A DNA stretch of 47,853 bases from positions 1 through 47,853 of the IMG/VR virus record IMGVR_UViG_3300037010_001860; one strand, given 5' to 3'. Of the stretch, positions 1 through 7,081 are shown one piece after another. Below the pieces are notes generated by a model, which had not been told where the DNA came from, made no database searches, and worked only from the letters and a program-made list of their open reading frames with translations. The DNA is from a virus. Positions within the stretch are counted from its first letter, which is position 1. The number at the start of each line of letters is the position of its first letter. The position numbers and the translations under genes were made by a program.

Positions 1-87
1 ACTCGCAACTTCAAGGTTGGCGCGTATGAACGCTACACGTTTATCTGGGTCAATCCTCGCGGCCTGTATGGTAGCAATGCCAGCTAA
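1..87 (+). CDS. Major capsid protein, 3' fragment (haplotype A)
   Basis: This is the last 28 codons of a major capsid gene, open from the first base and ending at TAA 85-87. The peptide is identical to the C-terminus of the complete capsid gene at 41455-42369, while the DNA differs by silent changes (for example ACT/ACC Thr and TAC/TAT Tyr). The fragment is cut by the window edge and is not a pseudogene. It marks the point where the circular genome is re-entered in a second strain version. Confidence 0.9.
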   Translation, partial: TRNFKVGAYERYTFIWVNPRGLYGSNAS

Positions 88-112
88 CCAGTTTGGATGA
101 CTTGATGCAATT

Positions 113-148
113 ATTTGCGCGGATTACTCCCTTGTAATCCGCGCAAAT
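113..148. repeat. 42-base palindrome family, copy 1
   Basis: Perfect 15-base inverted repeat: ATTTGCGCGGATTAC at 113-127, six-base loop, GTAATCCGCGCAAAT at 134-148. It lies between the capsid stop and the ATG at 169, just before the Shine-Dalgarno GAGG. The other haplotype keeps both arms intact (42395-42430) and changes only one loop base. No T-run follows, so it is not an obvious terminator. Confidence 0.9.
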
Positions 149-168
149 TTCACTTTGAGGACTGACCT

Positions 169-900
169 ATGCAATCACTGACCACCCGAAGCCCCAATGG
201 CCTGACCAATGCAGCTCCTTGGCAGGCTCTTGGCAATTTTGGCGCTCCTGATCCCACTTGGGCGCAGTTGTACGCCAATGATTTTATCACTTACACAGCG
301 ACTGACTGGATAATTACTCTTGTTGGCACTACTCCCACGAACGTGCCCACTTCGGCTGATGGCGGAGCACTACTCACTACAACCAGCACAGGTGCAACGG
401 ACTCTTCCTTCCTGCAGCTTACGACGGCCTCCTTCAAGCTCACCAGCGGCAAACGCACATTCTTCAAGTTCGCTGGCGCGCTCTCTGACGCTACTGCTTC
501 TACGTTCATTGCTGGCCTGCAGGACATCGACTCCACACCTCTCGATGCTACTGATGGCATTTGGTTCCTGAAAACGACAGCGCAAACGGGCTTTGTACTG
601 AAGTCAGTTATTGGTGGGGTTATCACTAGCGTGGCTCTCCCGGCTGCCTGCGTGGCAGCCAATGGTGTGCAATTCGAACTGGGCTTTGAAGTAGACCCGC
701 AGGGGAATATCTTTGCGTTCTTCAACCCATCAACTGGTGCGAATGCTATCGCTTCCAGTCAGTTCCGCGGCCCTGTAGCCTCTATCATGGCCCCTTCGCT
801 CACCACAGCCCTTCTCACTCCCTCCTTTGGGCTGCAGAATGGCGCGGCAGCGGCCAAAACCCTCACTACCGATTACATTGTCGCAGTGCGTGAGCGCTAA
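169..900 (+). CDS. Putative virion structural protein (243 aa)
   Basis: I do not recognise a named family. The protein is soluble, rich in Thr, Ala, Ser and Phe, has no signal peptide or membrane segment, and looks like a beta-rich concanavalin/LamG-like fold of the kind found in head decoration or fibre proteins; that fold is inference. ATG 169 follows GAGG with good spacing. It lies directly after the major capsid gene and before a small structural gene, so a head decoration or fibre role fits. The counterpart at 42451 is one residue shorter, with most substitutions clustered near residues 40-65. Confidence 0.7.
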   Translation: MQSLTTRSPNGLTNAAPWQALGNFGAPDPTWAQLYANDFITYTATDWIITLVGTTPTNVPTSADGGALLTTTSTGATDSSFLQLTTASFKLTSGKRTFFKFAGALSDATASTFIAGLQDIDSTPLDATDGIWFLKTTAQTGFVLKSVIGGVITSVALPAACVAANGVQFELGFEVDPQGNIFAFFNPSTGANAIASSQFRGPVASIMAPSLTTALLTPSFGLQNGAAAAKTLTTDYIVAVRER

Positions 901-905
901 CAGTC

Positions 906-1319
906 ATGGCTAACGCTACCTCAATTCAACTGATGCTTGACGGGCCGCGCAATGCTGTCGTCAAGCTCGAAGGGGTGCTGGATACTTCTGACGTAGCACA
1001 AACTGTTGTAGTAGACCCAGCAACTCTTTGTGGCATAGATAACACTCTTGCCGTGAAAGCTGCTGGCTTTACCATCGACCGGATTGTGTATAATGTGGAG
1101 GATACTCTAGCAGTGACACTGCTCTGGGACGCTACTACTCCAGTGAATATTGAAGAACTTACTGGTCGTGGGCACATGGAGTATAGGCGCACCGGGGGAT
1201 TACCTTCCAACGCAGGCGCAGGAAAGACTGGGAAAATCCTAATGTCTACTCAAGGGTGGGCAACAGGGGCAATCCTTTCTTACTCTGTGGTGCTGGAACT
1301 TCGCAAGACACAATCGTAG
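906..1319 (+). CDS. Putative structural protein (137 aa)
   Basis: Unrecognised protein that begins five bases after the preceding stop, with only a weak ribosome binding site, which suggests translational coupling. The sequence is compact and beta-rich, with alternating hydrophobic residues and a conserved Arg-Arg-Thr-Gly-Gly-Leu-Pro near residue 95. It has no membrane segment. The homologue at 43185-43598 has the same length and differs at a handful of residues. Position between the capsid and the gp4-like tail adaptor suggests a head or neck component; no function can be assigned from sequence. Confidence 0.65.
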   Translation: MANATSIQLMLDGPRNAVVKLEGVLDTSDVAQTVVVDPATLCGIDNTLAVKAAGFTIDRIVYNVEDTLAVTLLWDATTPVNIEELTGRGHMEYRRTGGLPSNAGAGKTGKILMSTQGWATGAILSYSVVLELRKTQS

Positions 1320-1334
1320 TAAACTGGAGGCCAT

Positions 1335-1490
1335 ATGGCAGCAAAACCAAAGCGCAAAACCCCACCGAAGGCTGCTGCGGCAGCCCCATCTGGGAAAACT
1401 GTTGTAGCATCCATGCAGGCTATGGCAAAGCAGATGAACGCCAAAGTGGCTTCCAGCTCCAAAAGCGCTTCTGGGGCCAAGGGTAAGTAA
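1335..1490 (+). CDS. Small basic Lys/Ala-rich protein (51 aa)
   Basis: ATG 1335 follows a strong GGAGG at 1326-1330, and the TAA at 1488-1490 overlaps the ATG of the gp4-like gene (TAATG). The product is strongly basic with a disordered, histone-tail-like composition: Lys/Arg/Pro at the N-terminus, a short amphipathic Met/Gln/Lys helix in the middle and a Ser/Lys tail. The second haplotype keeps the same length, frame, Shine-Dalgarno and overlap (43614-43769) with conservative substitutions, which argues that it is translated. A DNA-associated virion protein is possible but unproven. Confidence 0.7.
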   Translation: MAAKPKRKTPPKAAAAAPSGKTVVASMQAMAKQMNAKVASSSKSASGAKGK

Positions 1491-2188
1491 TGGCTACCAG
1501 CGGTACTTACGGTTTCACAATGACCAGGGATGATATCATCGCAGGGGCCTTGCGGCTTGTTGGGGCATATGACCCCAGCGAAAGCATCCCTCAAGAGGAC
1601 ATTACAACTTGTGCGGTGGCCCTGAATTTGCTGGTGAAGGACTTGGCACGGAATGAACTCCCCCTGTGGTGCGTGGTGGATGTGCCAGTTCCACTCCTCA
1701 CTGGAGTTGTGGCGTATGACCTCTCCGCAGCCAGTGGTACTACCCTCCCATTGAGGGTTCTGGACTGCTACATACGGGACGCTGTAGGGAATGACACTCA
1801 GCTTACTGTTAGCTCCCGATACGACTACGACAGGCTGGGGAATAAGCTTCAACCAGGTGTGCCTAACCAGGTCTACTACGACCCGCAGCTTGGCGCTGGG
1901 ATGTTGTATGTGTATAATGTCCCTGCTGACGATATGCACACCTTGCACGTAGTGATTCAGCGGCAACTCCAAGACTTCAATCTTGCTACTGACACTCCCG
2001 ACTTCCCGCAGGAGGCTTTTCGACTGCTCAAGTGGTGTCTGGCAGATGAGGTAGCACTGGAATATCAGACTCCAGCAGGCATGAGGCAGGAGATTGCTGC
2101 ACGGGCCGCCTACCTGCGGGAGAACTATGCAGCATCGTTGCAAGAGCAGGTGTCAGTACGGTTTACTCCTGGTATGAGGGTTCGCTGA
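1490..2188 (+). CDS. P22 gp4-like tail accessory factor / head-to-tail adaptor (232 aa)
   Basis: The N-terminal pattern (ALRLVGAYDPSE, then a conserved ALNLLVKDLA helix and LPLW) is typical of the gp4 family of podovirus adaptors. These assemble under the portal after DNA packaging and close the head while forming the tail platform. Length is in the family range. Its start overlaps the stop of the 51-residue gene, and it is followed by a cargo gene and the ejection proteins, the usual place for this function. The copy at 43769-44467 has the same length and is nearly identical. Confidence 0.8.
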   Translation: MATSGTYGFTMTRDDIIAGALRLVGAYDPSESIPQEDITTCAVALNLLVKDLARNELPLWCVVDVPVPLLTGVVAYDLSAASGTTLPLRVLDCYIRDAVGNDTQLTVSSRYDYDRLGNKLQPGVPNQVYYDPQLGAGMLYVYNVPADDMHTLHVVIQRQLQDFNLATDTPDFPQEAFRLLKWCLADEVALEYQTPAGMRQEIAARAAYLRENYAASLQEQVSVRFTPGMRVR

Positions 2189-2190
2189 GA

Positions 2191-2697
2191 ATGATCGAGT
2201 TTATGCTCATCGCAGCCCCTAGAAGCGGAACAACGTGGGCAGCGAATTGGCTTACAACTGACACGACTCTGTGCCTGCATGATCCACTGTTCACGCATCA
2301 CTACAGAGATTTGGATTCCCTTACCAGCAAGAAGCGTTTGGGCGTCTCCTGCACTGGGCTATACAATTTCCCGGGGTGGGTAAATGCGCACCCAGCAAAA
2401 AAGGTAGTTCTTCACCGACCCCCTACTGAAGTGAATTCCTCACTGAAACGACTCGGACTTCCTGCGCTACCATTGTCCAGTTTCAACGCTTTGGCCAAGC
2501 TCGACGGCTTTCATTGTGATTGGCTGGAATTGTTTGAAAGTCCTGATCGTATTTGTAATGCTTTAGGCCTGGGCGAAGTCGATTTTGAACGTCATGCACA
2601 ACTTTGCCAAATGCTAATTCAACCTCAATTTGCGGCACTCAGTGTTAATTCAGCCGTAGTCCAGCAACTTGTTGCTGAAGTTGGGGGGACAGTATGA
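2191..2697 (+). CDS. Sulfotransferase-like P-loop protein (168 aa), haplotype A cargo
   Basis: Residues 9-16 (APRSGTTW) form the 5'-phosphosulfate-binding P-loop of PAPS-dependent sulfotransferases. Residues 71-88 (KVVLHRPPTEVNSSLKRL) resemble the second PAPS-binding motif with its Arg and Ser. At 168 residues it is shorter than typical cellular enzymes, so it may be a minimal fold; the acceptor is unknown. It starts two bases after the gp4-like stop. The same position in the other haplotype (44469) holds an unrelated cupin-like gene, so this is an exchangeable cargo site rather than a core virion gene. Confidence 0.75.
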   Translation: MIEFMLIAAPRSGTTWAANWLTTDTTLCLHDPLFTHHYRDLDSLTSKKRLGVSCTGLYNFPGWVNAHPAKKVVLHRPPTEVNSSLKRLGLPALPLSSFNALAKLDGFHCDWLELFESPDRICNALGLGEVDFERHAQLCQMLIQPQFAALSVNSAVVQQLVAEVGGTV

Positions 2698-2756
2698 AAA
2701 ACGTACCATCACCCATTATGCTGACTGCTCACATTTCTCTTACTGGAGGACTTTAA
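2694..2756 (+). CDS. Possible 20-residue leader ORF
   Basis: The ATG overlaps the sulfotransferase stop as ATGA, and the TAA ends one base before the ATG at 2758. It covers the short gap and includes the Shine-Dalgarno GGAGG of the next gene, so it could carry ribosomes across by coupling. There is no homologue in the other haplotype, where the gap is two bases. Evidence is positional only. Confidence 0.25.
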   Translation: MKNVPSPIMLTAHISLTGGL

Positions 2757-2757
2757 T

Positions 2758-3444
2758 ATGTTCGGTGCTATTCTTGGCGCTGTTGCAGCGCCGATTGTTA
2801 GTTCCATGCTTGCACCTGACTCCCCTAGTTCTGGGGCCGGTTCTGCAGCGGCAGCCGCCGACCCATTCGCGAGTCAGCGTGCTCAGTACCAGCCGCAGCT
2901 TGCCTCTTTGATGAACTCAGGTGATCCCTCCGCTGCGATGCTGCAACCTTGGTACAATTTCCGAACTTCTGATCCAAGTTACGCTTGGCGACTGCAACAA
3001 GGAATGGACACCCTCCAACGAGGATTGGCGCAGACAGGCCAAATTGCCAGTGGGAATGAAATGGCCCAACTGCAGCAATATGGCCAAGGGCAAGCCTCGC
3101 AGGAGTTTGCTAATGAGTTTAACCGTCAGCAATCTGCCTATGAGAATCAGTATTCCCGGTTGGCGCAGTTGTCAGGAGCCCTTTCCGGGAGTCCTGGCAT
3201 AGCCGGGCAGCTGCAGGCGAATCAAAACATGCAGCAACAGCAAGCTGCAAGTGCGCTGGGGAATGCCATTGGAGGTGCTGCTGGGAATTGGCTTGGCAAC
3301 TATAGGAACTCAAGCGACAATAGCATCACTCCAGCCTCTGGGCAAGCCTTCCCTGTAACTCCGGCCGGCTACCAGTTCAATTCTCAACCTGTGCTCTCCG
3401 GTGGCACTGATCTCAATGCCTTCGCTGGTTACACCTTCGACTGA
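2758..3444 (+). CDS. DNA ejection / internal virion protein, gp7-like (228 aa, haplotype A)
   Basis: The N-terminus is a hydrophobic glycine/alanine segment (residues 1-18), followed by a low-complexity linker, a conserved ASQRAQYQPQLASLM region, a Gln/Ala-rich helical body and a second glycine-zipper-like segment (residues 170-185). This arrangement fits the small ejection proteins that form a membrane channel during DNA entry. It has a clear GGAGG and is first of three genes in the order expected for the P22 gp7/gp20/gp16-type set. The haplotype B counterpart (45023-46321) has 432 residues because of a large internal insertion. Confidence 0.7.
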   Translation: MFGAILGAVAAPIVSSMLAPDSPSSGAGSAAAAADPFASQRAQYQPQLASLMNSGDPSAAMLQPWYNFRTSDPSYAWRLQQGMDTLQRGLAQTGQIASGNEMAQLQQYGQGQASQEFANEFNRQQSAYENQYSRLAQLSGALSGSPGIAGQLQANQNMQQQQAASALGNAIGGAAGNWLGNYRNSSDNSITPASGQAFPVTPAGYQFNSQPVLSGGTDLNAFAGYTFD

Positions 3445-3459
3445 TAGGGAGTTCTGACA

Positions 3460-4890
3460 ATGGGTGGATTCTTCCATAATCTTGGCCTGCAGGCCGGGTA
3501 TGATATGATCTACGGGCAACAGCAAGCGCGTGCTCAGGCGGAGACTGAGCTGAAGCAGCAACAAGTGCTCACGGCGAAGGCGGAGCTTGCACAGCAGGCA
3601 CAACTTGCTGATGTACGGTCGAAAGTCTCTCAGGTAGCCCAAGCGGAACTCGCTGGTATTAAGGATGACGTGGAAGCTCCAGTGCAAAAGGCAGACTTTG
3701 CCATGAAGGCTGCTGCAAGGCTGGAAGCTGCGGGGGATTTGTCAGGTGCTGCCTCATGGCGACAGCAGGCGGAGGCTTACACAAAGCAGGGGAAAGAGGC
3801 CAGGGAAGCTGCAGTGCAAAAGCAGGCGCAAACCACTGAAGATCTTGCACAGGCCGCTCTTGCGTTCAAAACTGCCCCATCCGCTGAAAACTACGGACAA
3901 CTCTCTGCAGCTATTGCCCGCAGTGGGGGGGATATTTCCAAGATGCCGCTGCCCGGTGACCCTGCACTGCCAGCGTTTGTAGAGGCGCAAACACGCAGAG
4001 GCATGAAAGCCTCTGACCAGCTTAAGCTGCTGGCGACGGAAGAGGATAAGAGGTTGCAACGTGAGGAAGCTGCAAGAAGCCATCGTGAGAATGAGGCCAT
4101 ACGACTGGAGACTGCTCGCACAAATGCCGCTTTGCGCCGGGAAGGGCTGGAACTTCATAAGATGACTAAGGGGCTTTTACCTGGTAGCAGCCCAGCATCA
4201 TCTGAATCCATCCAGGATCAAATTGCAATGTACCGCAAGGGAATTCCCCGAGCACAAATTGTCTCTGGCTATTCCGCAGCGGCTCAACAGCAATGGAATG
4301 CTGTAACCCGTGGGGCTTTTGCTCAGATCATGGAAGAGAACCCAACACTCACACGAAACGAAGCTGCACAGCTCCTTGTAGCTGGGCAACAGGGATTCAA
4401 AGCAACCTCAAATGCCCTCGGGCAGGTTACAAAAGACTTAGCAGCAATTCGTCCGTATAAGGAGATGCTGGATCAGAACGCTAACATTGCGATTTCCCTT
4501 TCCAAGCAAGCCATCAAAGGCAACAGTGCCTTGGCGAATAAACCAATCAACTGGGTCAGGCAGAACATGGGGGATAATCCTGACACGAGTGAATACTTGG
4601 CTCAGATTGCTATTGTACAAACAGAAGCCGCACGGGTTCTGAGCAATCCTAGACTAGTTGGGCAGTTATCAGACTCTGCTCGACATGAAATGCAAGAACT
4701 TGTGAACGGGAATTTGCCACTGGAGTCTACTGAGCGTGTGCTGAATCGGATCAAGCAAGATGGTACAAACAGAATTGCTGCGATGGAACGGGAACAGAAA
4801 GCTCTGCTGAAAGGTGAGAGTGCTGCAAGTCCGACGACAGCTCCAACTCCCGCAGCGGCTCCCTCAACCCTCCCCGCTGGTTGGCACTAA
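3460..4890 (+). CDS. DNA ejection protein, long coiled coil (476 aa, haplotype A)
   Basis: An almost entirely helical, Gln/Ala/Glu-rich protein with heptad-like stretches from about residue 25 to 240 and a short Pro/Ala tail ending in LPAGWH. No enzymatic motif is visible. It is the second gene of the ejection trio and starts after GGGAG. Compared with 46337-47755, the N-terminal half (to about residue 230) is highly conserved. The following region is largely replaced, and the last few residues are identical again. I infer an internal virion channel or scaffold-like ejection protein. Confidence 0.65.
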   Translation: MGGFFHNLGLQAGYDMIYGQQQARAQAETELKQQQVLTAKAELAQQAQLADVRSKVSQVAQAELAGIKDDVEAPVQKADFAMKAAARLEAAGDLSGAASWRQQAEAYTKQGKEAREAAVQKQAQTTEDLAQAALAFKTAPSAENYGQLSAAIARSGGDISKMPLPGDPALPAFVEAQTRRGMKASDQLKLLATEEDKRLQREEAARSHRENEAIRLETARTNAALRREGLELHKMTKGLLPGSSPASSESIQDQIAMYRKGIPRAQIVSGYSAAAQQQWNAVTRGAFAQIMEENPTLTRNEAAQLLVAGQQGFKATSNALGQVTKDLAAIRPYKEMLDQNANIAISLSKQAIKGNSALANKPINWVRQNMGDNPDTSEYLAQIAIVQTEAARVLSNPRLVGQLSDSARHEMQELVNGNLPLESTERVLNRIKQDGTNRIAAMEREQKALLKGESAASPTTAPTPAAAPSTLPAGWH

Positions 4891-4988
4891 GGAACTCCCA
4901 TGCCTGAATATTCTTTCACTAGCCCAGAAGGTAAGGCTTACAGTATCACTGGCCCTGAAGGCAGCACCCGCGAGCAAGCCTTTCAGCT
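4862..4988. repeat. 127-base exact repeat shared with the right end of the window
   Basis: Bases 4862-4988 are identical to 47727-47853. The base before differs (C at 4861, T at 47726), and the right copy ends with the window. The repeat covers the end of the coiled-coil ejection gene, the intergenic gap and the first codons of the next ejection gene. Confidence 0.95.
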
Positions 4989-6846
4989 GCTTCCAGTGAA
5001 GTATCCTGAGCTGAAAGGGCAGCCGGGATTTGAAGGGGCAAAGCCTTCAGCTCCCGGGGCTGCACCTGCCCCACAGCTCACTCCGCAGCAAGCTGCTAGG
5101 AAACGTGTAGAGGATATTTTCGCTAAATCTTCACCAAAACTCCCATTTCAGCCGGGTTATAGCGAAGGATTGTCAGAAATCCCTGATAAGTTCGGTGCTG
5201 CCGTTACTGATCTAGCCACAAAAACTGGAGCGAAACCTGAAATTGCCGCTGGCCTTGGTGTTGCTGCCAATCTGGGTACGCTTGCTGCACCTATTGGAGA
5301 AGGCGGGAAGTTGGCGAAAGCAGGTTTAGAGACCGTCACTGGCCTCACGGGGAAGGCTGTTGATCTCTATCGTGGGACAGCTGTTAAAGCCACTACAAAA
5401 GAGGCAGCGAATCTTGTGAAGGGAGAGGCCAACAAGCTCCTGGCTGGCGCCAAGAAATCTGGACTGGAGGAACTCGCTATTGCCCGGCACAATGAGCGCA
5501 TTGCAGCAGATGCTGAGGCAGCTCGTGCTCACCTAGAGCAGCAACTTAAAGCCGCCTCTGCTAAAGGTACACAGTCTTTTGGAGCCACTGGCGACCTCAT
5601 TCGGGATGCCGTAAAGATTCAAATGGGGCAAGCAGCGGCCTACCGCGCGCAACAGGGTGAGATGCTGTTCGGTGCGGCTAAAGAGGCTGCGCTGAAAAAA
5701 GAGGCTGCCGGCTCCTATCTCAACACTGCTGATGCCTTTAAGCCTGTGGATGAGTTGCTGGCGAACGTGAAGGGCGTGTCAGGCCTCGAAAAGAAGATTG
5801 AAGACATGGCACAGCTCCTTCGGCCTCGTGAGCAGGAGGCCGGCGAGGCGCTGTTTCTGGATGCCTCTGGTCATCCTCTTATTGTTGGGCCTGCAAAATC
5901 TACCCCCATCACCTTCGAGCAGGCAGAAGTCGCGCGTCGGTATCTGAATGATATTGCCTATGGGGCTGACTTGGAGGGGTATCCAGCTATTGCCAGGACT
6001 GCTGCGAAGGAAGCAGCAAAGAAGCTCGATGCTGCGATGGGGGAGTTTGTGCCTCAGTTTAAGTCCTATAAGCAAGGCTGGGCGGAGCTTTCCAAGCCAC
6101 TGGAAGCAAAAGGAACTAGGTTCGGGAAGGCTGTGTTTGGGGCCGAGGGCGGGGTTAAGTCTGATGCATATCAGAAAATCTCCTCTGAGCAACTCCCGGC
6201 TAAGTTTTTCTCGAACTCTGAGGGGGTTAAGGCATTGATGGACTCCCTTGCTGGGGGGAAAGGTGCCCCAGAGGAAGCGCGAACACATGCTTCAAAGCTG
6301 GTGCAGGATCTGGCGATGAAATACTTTATGGAAAAAACTCGCCCAATGGAGGGGGCTGCACTGGAGAAATTCGTGCAATCCCCAGAAGTTCGGGACACTC
6401 TGGGAGAGCTGCCAAAGGTGGGAGCGGCGCTGAAGGGGAAAGCCAGCGGAATGACGGCGCGTGAGCAGGGGATTCGAACGCTGGCTGATCAAGCAAAGAC
6501 AGCCCAAGCTCAAGCACAGGTGGCTCAAGCGCGGAGAGCTCAGGTGCTGGCACAGCGACAAGCCCTCGCAGCAGACCTTTCACGGGCTGATGTGCTCGCG
6601 GCCAGCAAAAGCCTCAAGGGGCAGTCCGAAGCTGCGACGGCCTACAAGCAGATTCTCACCAAAGCCCACAAGAATGGGACGATTCCTACTGAGAAATACC
6701 AGGCAATCATGACTGTGTTCGACCAGCTGCAGTCACAGAAGGAGGCAGCGGACTTCGTGCGAAAGGCTGCCCATGCGACAATGTGGCTGACTGGGGCAGG
6801 TGTTGTAGGTGGGGAGGCAGTTATGCACAAAATTGCAGCGCATTAG
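4900..6846 (+). CDS. Large DNA ejection / internal virion protein, gp16-like (648 aa)
   Basis: Third gene of the ejection set. Residues 1-30 form a small 'SPEGKxYxITGPEGSTREQAF' module seen at the N-terminus of other phage and bacterial proteins. Residues 80-125 are a hydrophobic Gly/Ala-rich segment that could insert in a membrane. Long alpha-helical coiled-coil stretches follow (about 170-260 and 520-600), and a C-terminal hydrophobic helix lies near residue 625. No lytic transglycosylase motif is visible. RBS GGAA precedes ATG 4900. The second haplotype supplies only its first 29 codons at the window end. Confidence 0.65.
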   Translation: MPEYSFTSPEGKAYSITGPEGSTREQAFQLLPVKYPELKGQPGFEGAKPSAPGAAPAPQLTPQQAARKRVEDIFAKSSPKLPFQPGYSEGLSEIPDKFGAAVTDLATKTGAKPEIAAGLGVAANLGTLAAPIGEGGKLAKAGLETVTGLTGKAVDLYRGTAVKATTKEAANLVKGEANKLLAGAKKSGLEELAIARHNERIAADAEAARAHLEQQLKAASAKGTQSFGATGDLIRDAVKIQMGQAAAYRAQQGEMLFGAAKEAALKKEAAGSYLNTADAFKPVDELLANVKGVSGLEKKIEDMAQLLRPREQEAGEALFLDASGHPLIVGPAKSTPITFEQAEVARRYLNDIAYGADLEGYPAIARTAAKEAAKKLDAAMGEFVPQFKSYKQGWAELSKPLEAKGTRFGKAVFGAEGGVKSDAYQKISSEQLPAKFFSNSEGVKALMDSLAGGKGAPEEARTHASKLVQDLAMKYFMEKTRPMEGAALEKFVQSPEVRDTLGELPKVGAALKGKASGMTAREQGIRTLADQAKTAQAQAQVAQARRAQVLAQRQALAADLSRADVLAASKSLKGQSEAATAYKQILTKAHKNGTIPTEKYQAIMTVFDQLQSQKEAADFVRKAAHATMWLTGAGVVGGEAVMHKIAAH

Positions 6847-6941
6847 GGGCAGTTTGCGCAAGTAGGGGTTGCACACTGCTTTCGCCAGCATTACAATTGC
6901 ATTGGGCGGTGAGGGCGGGGAATACTGAGAAGGAATTAAAG

Positions 6942-6983
6942 GTTATTGGCGCGGATTACAACAGAGTAATCCCCACGAATAAC
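6942..6983. repeat. 42-base palindrome family, copy 2
   Basis: Outer stem GTTATT (6942-6947) with AATAAC (6978-6983), inner stem GGATTAC/GTAATCC (6953-6959, 6966-6972), six-base loop. It lies in the 235-base gap between the last ejection gene and the ATP-grasp gene; the rest of that gap is pyrimidine-rich with no other feature I can support. Confidence 0.9.
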
Positions 6984-7081
6984 TCTCCCCTCCCCCTCAG
7001 CAGTGCGCGGCAGAAAGGCTCCTACCATCCCAGCGCCTCTGCCCCCTTCCCTTCTCCCTTCTTCTGCGCTACCCTCTCCCT

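Larger units (their letters stand above)
1..4988. repeat. Haplotype A copy of the capsid-to-ejection block, repeated at 42283-47853
   Basis: Bases 1-4988 match 42283-47853 in gene order and mostly in sequence. The offset is 42282 at the left and 42865 at the right, because the second copy is 583 bases longer. Structural genes up to 2188 are near-identical proteins. The gene at 2191 is unrelated to its positional counterpart at 44469, and the ejection genes are partly diverged. The mismatches are spread as SNPs, many of them silent, as expected for two strains rather than a terminal direct repeat. I infer that the contig covers one circular genome once and then re-enters it in another strain. 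Confidence 0.85.

Noticed and set aside
1280-2143. Long minus-strand frame opposite the gp4-like gene
   Set aside because: It mirrors a well-supported gene on the other strand, has no ribosome binding site and low protein plausibility.
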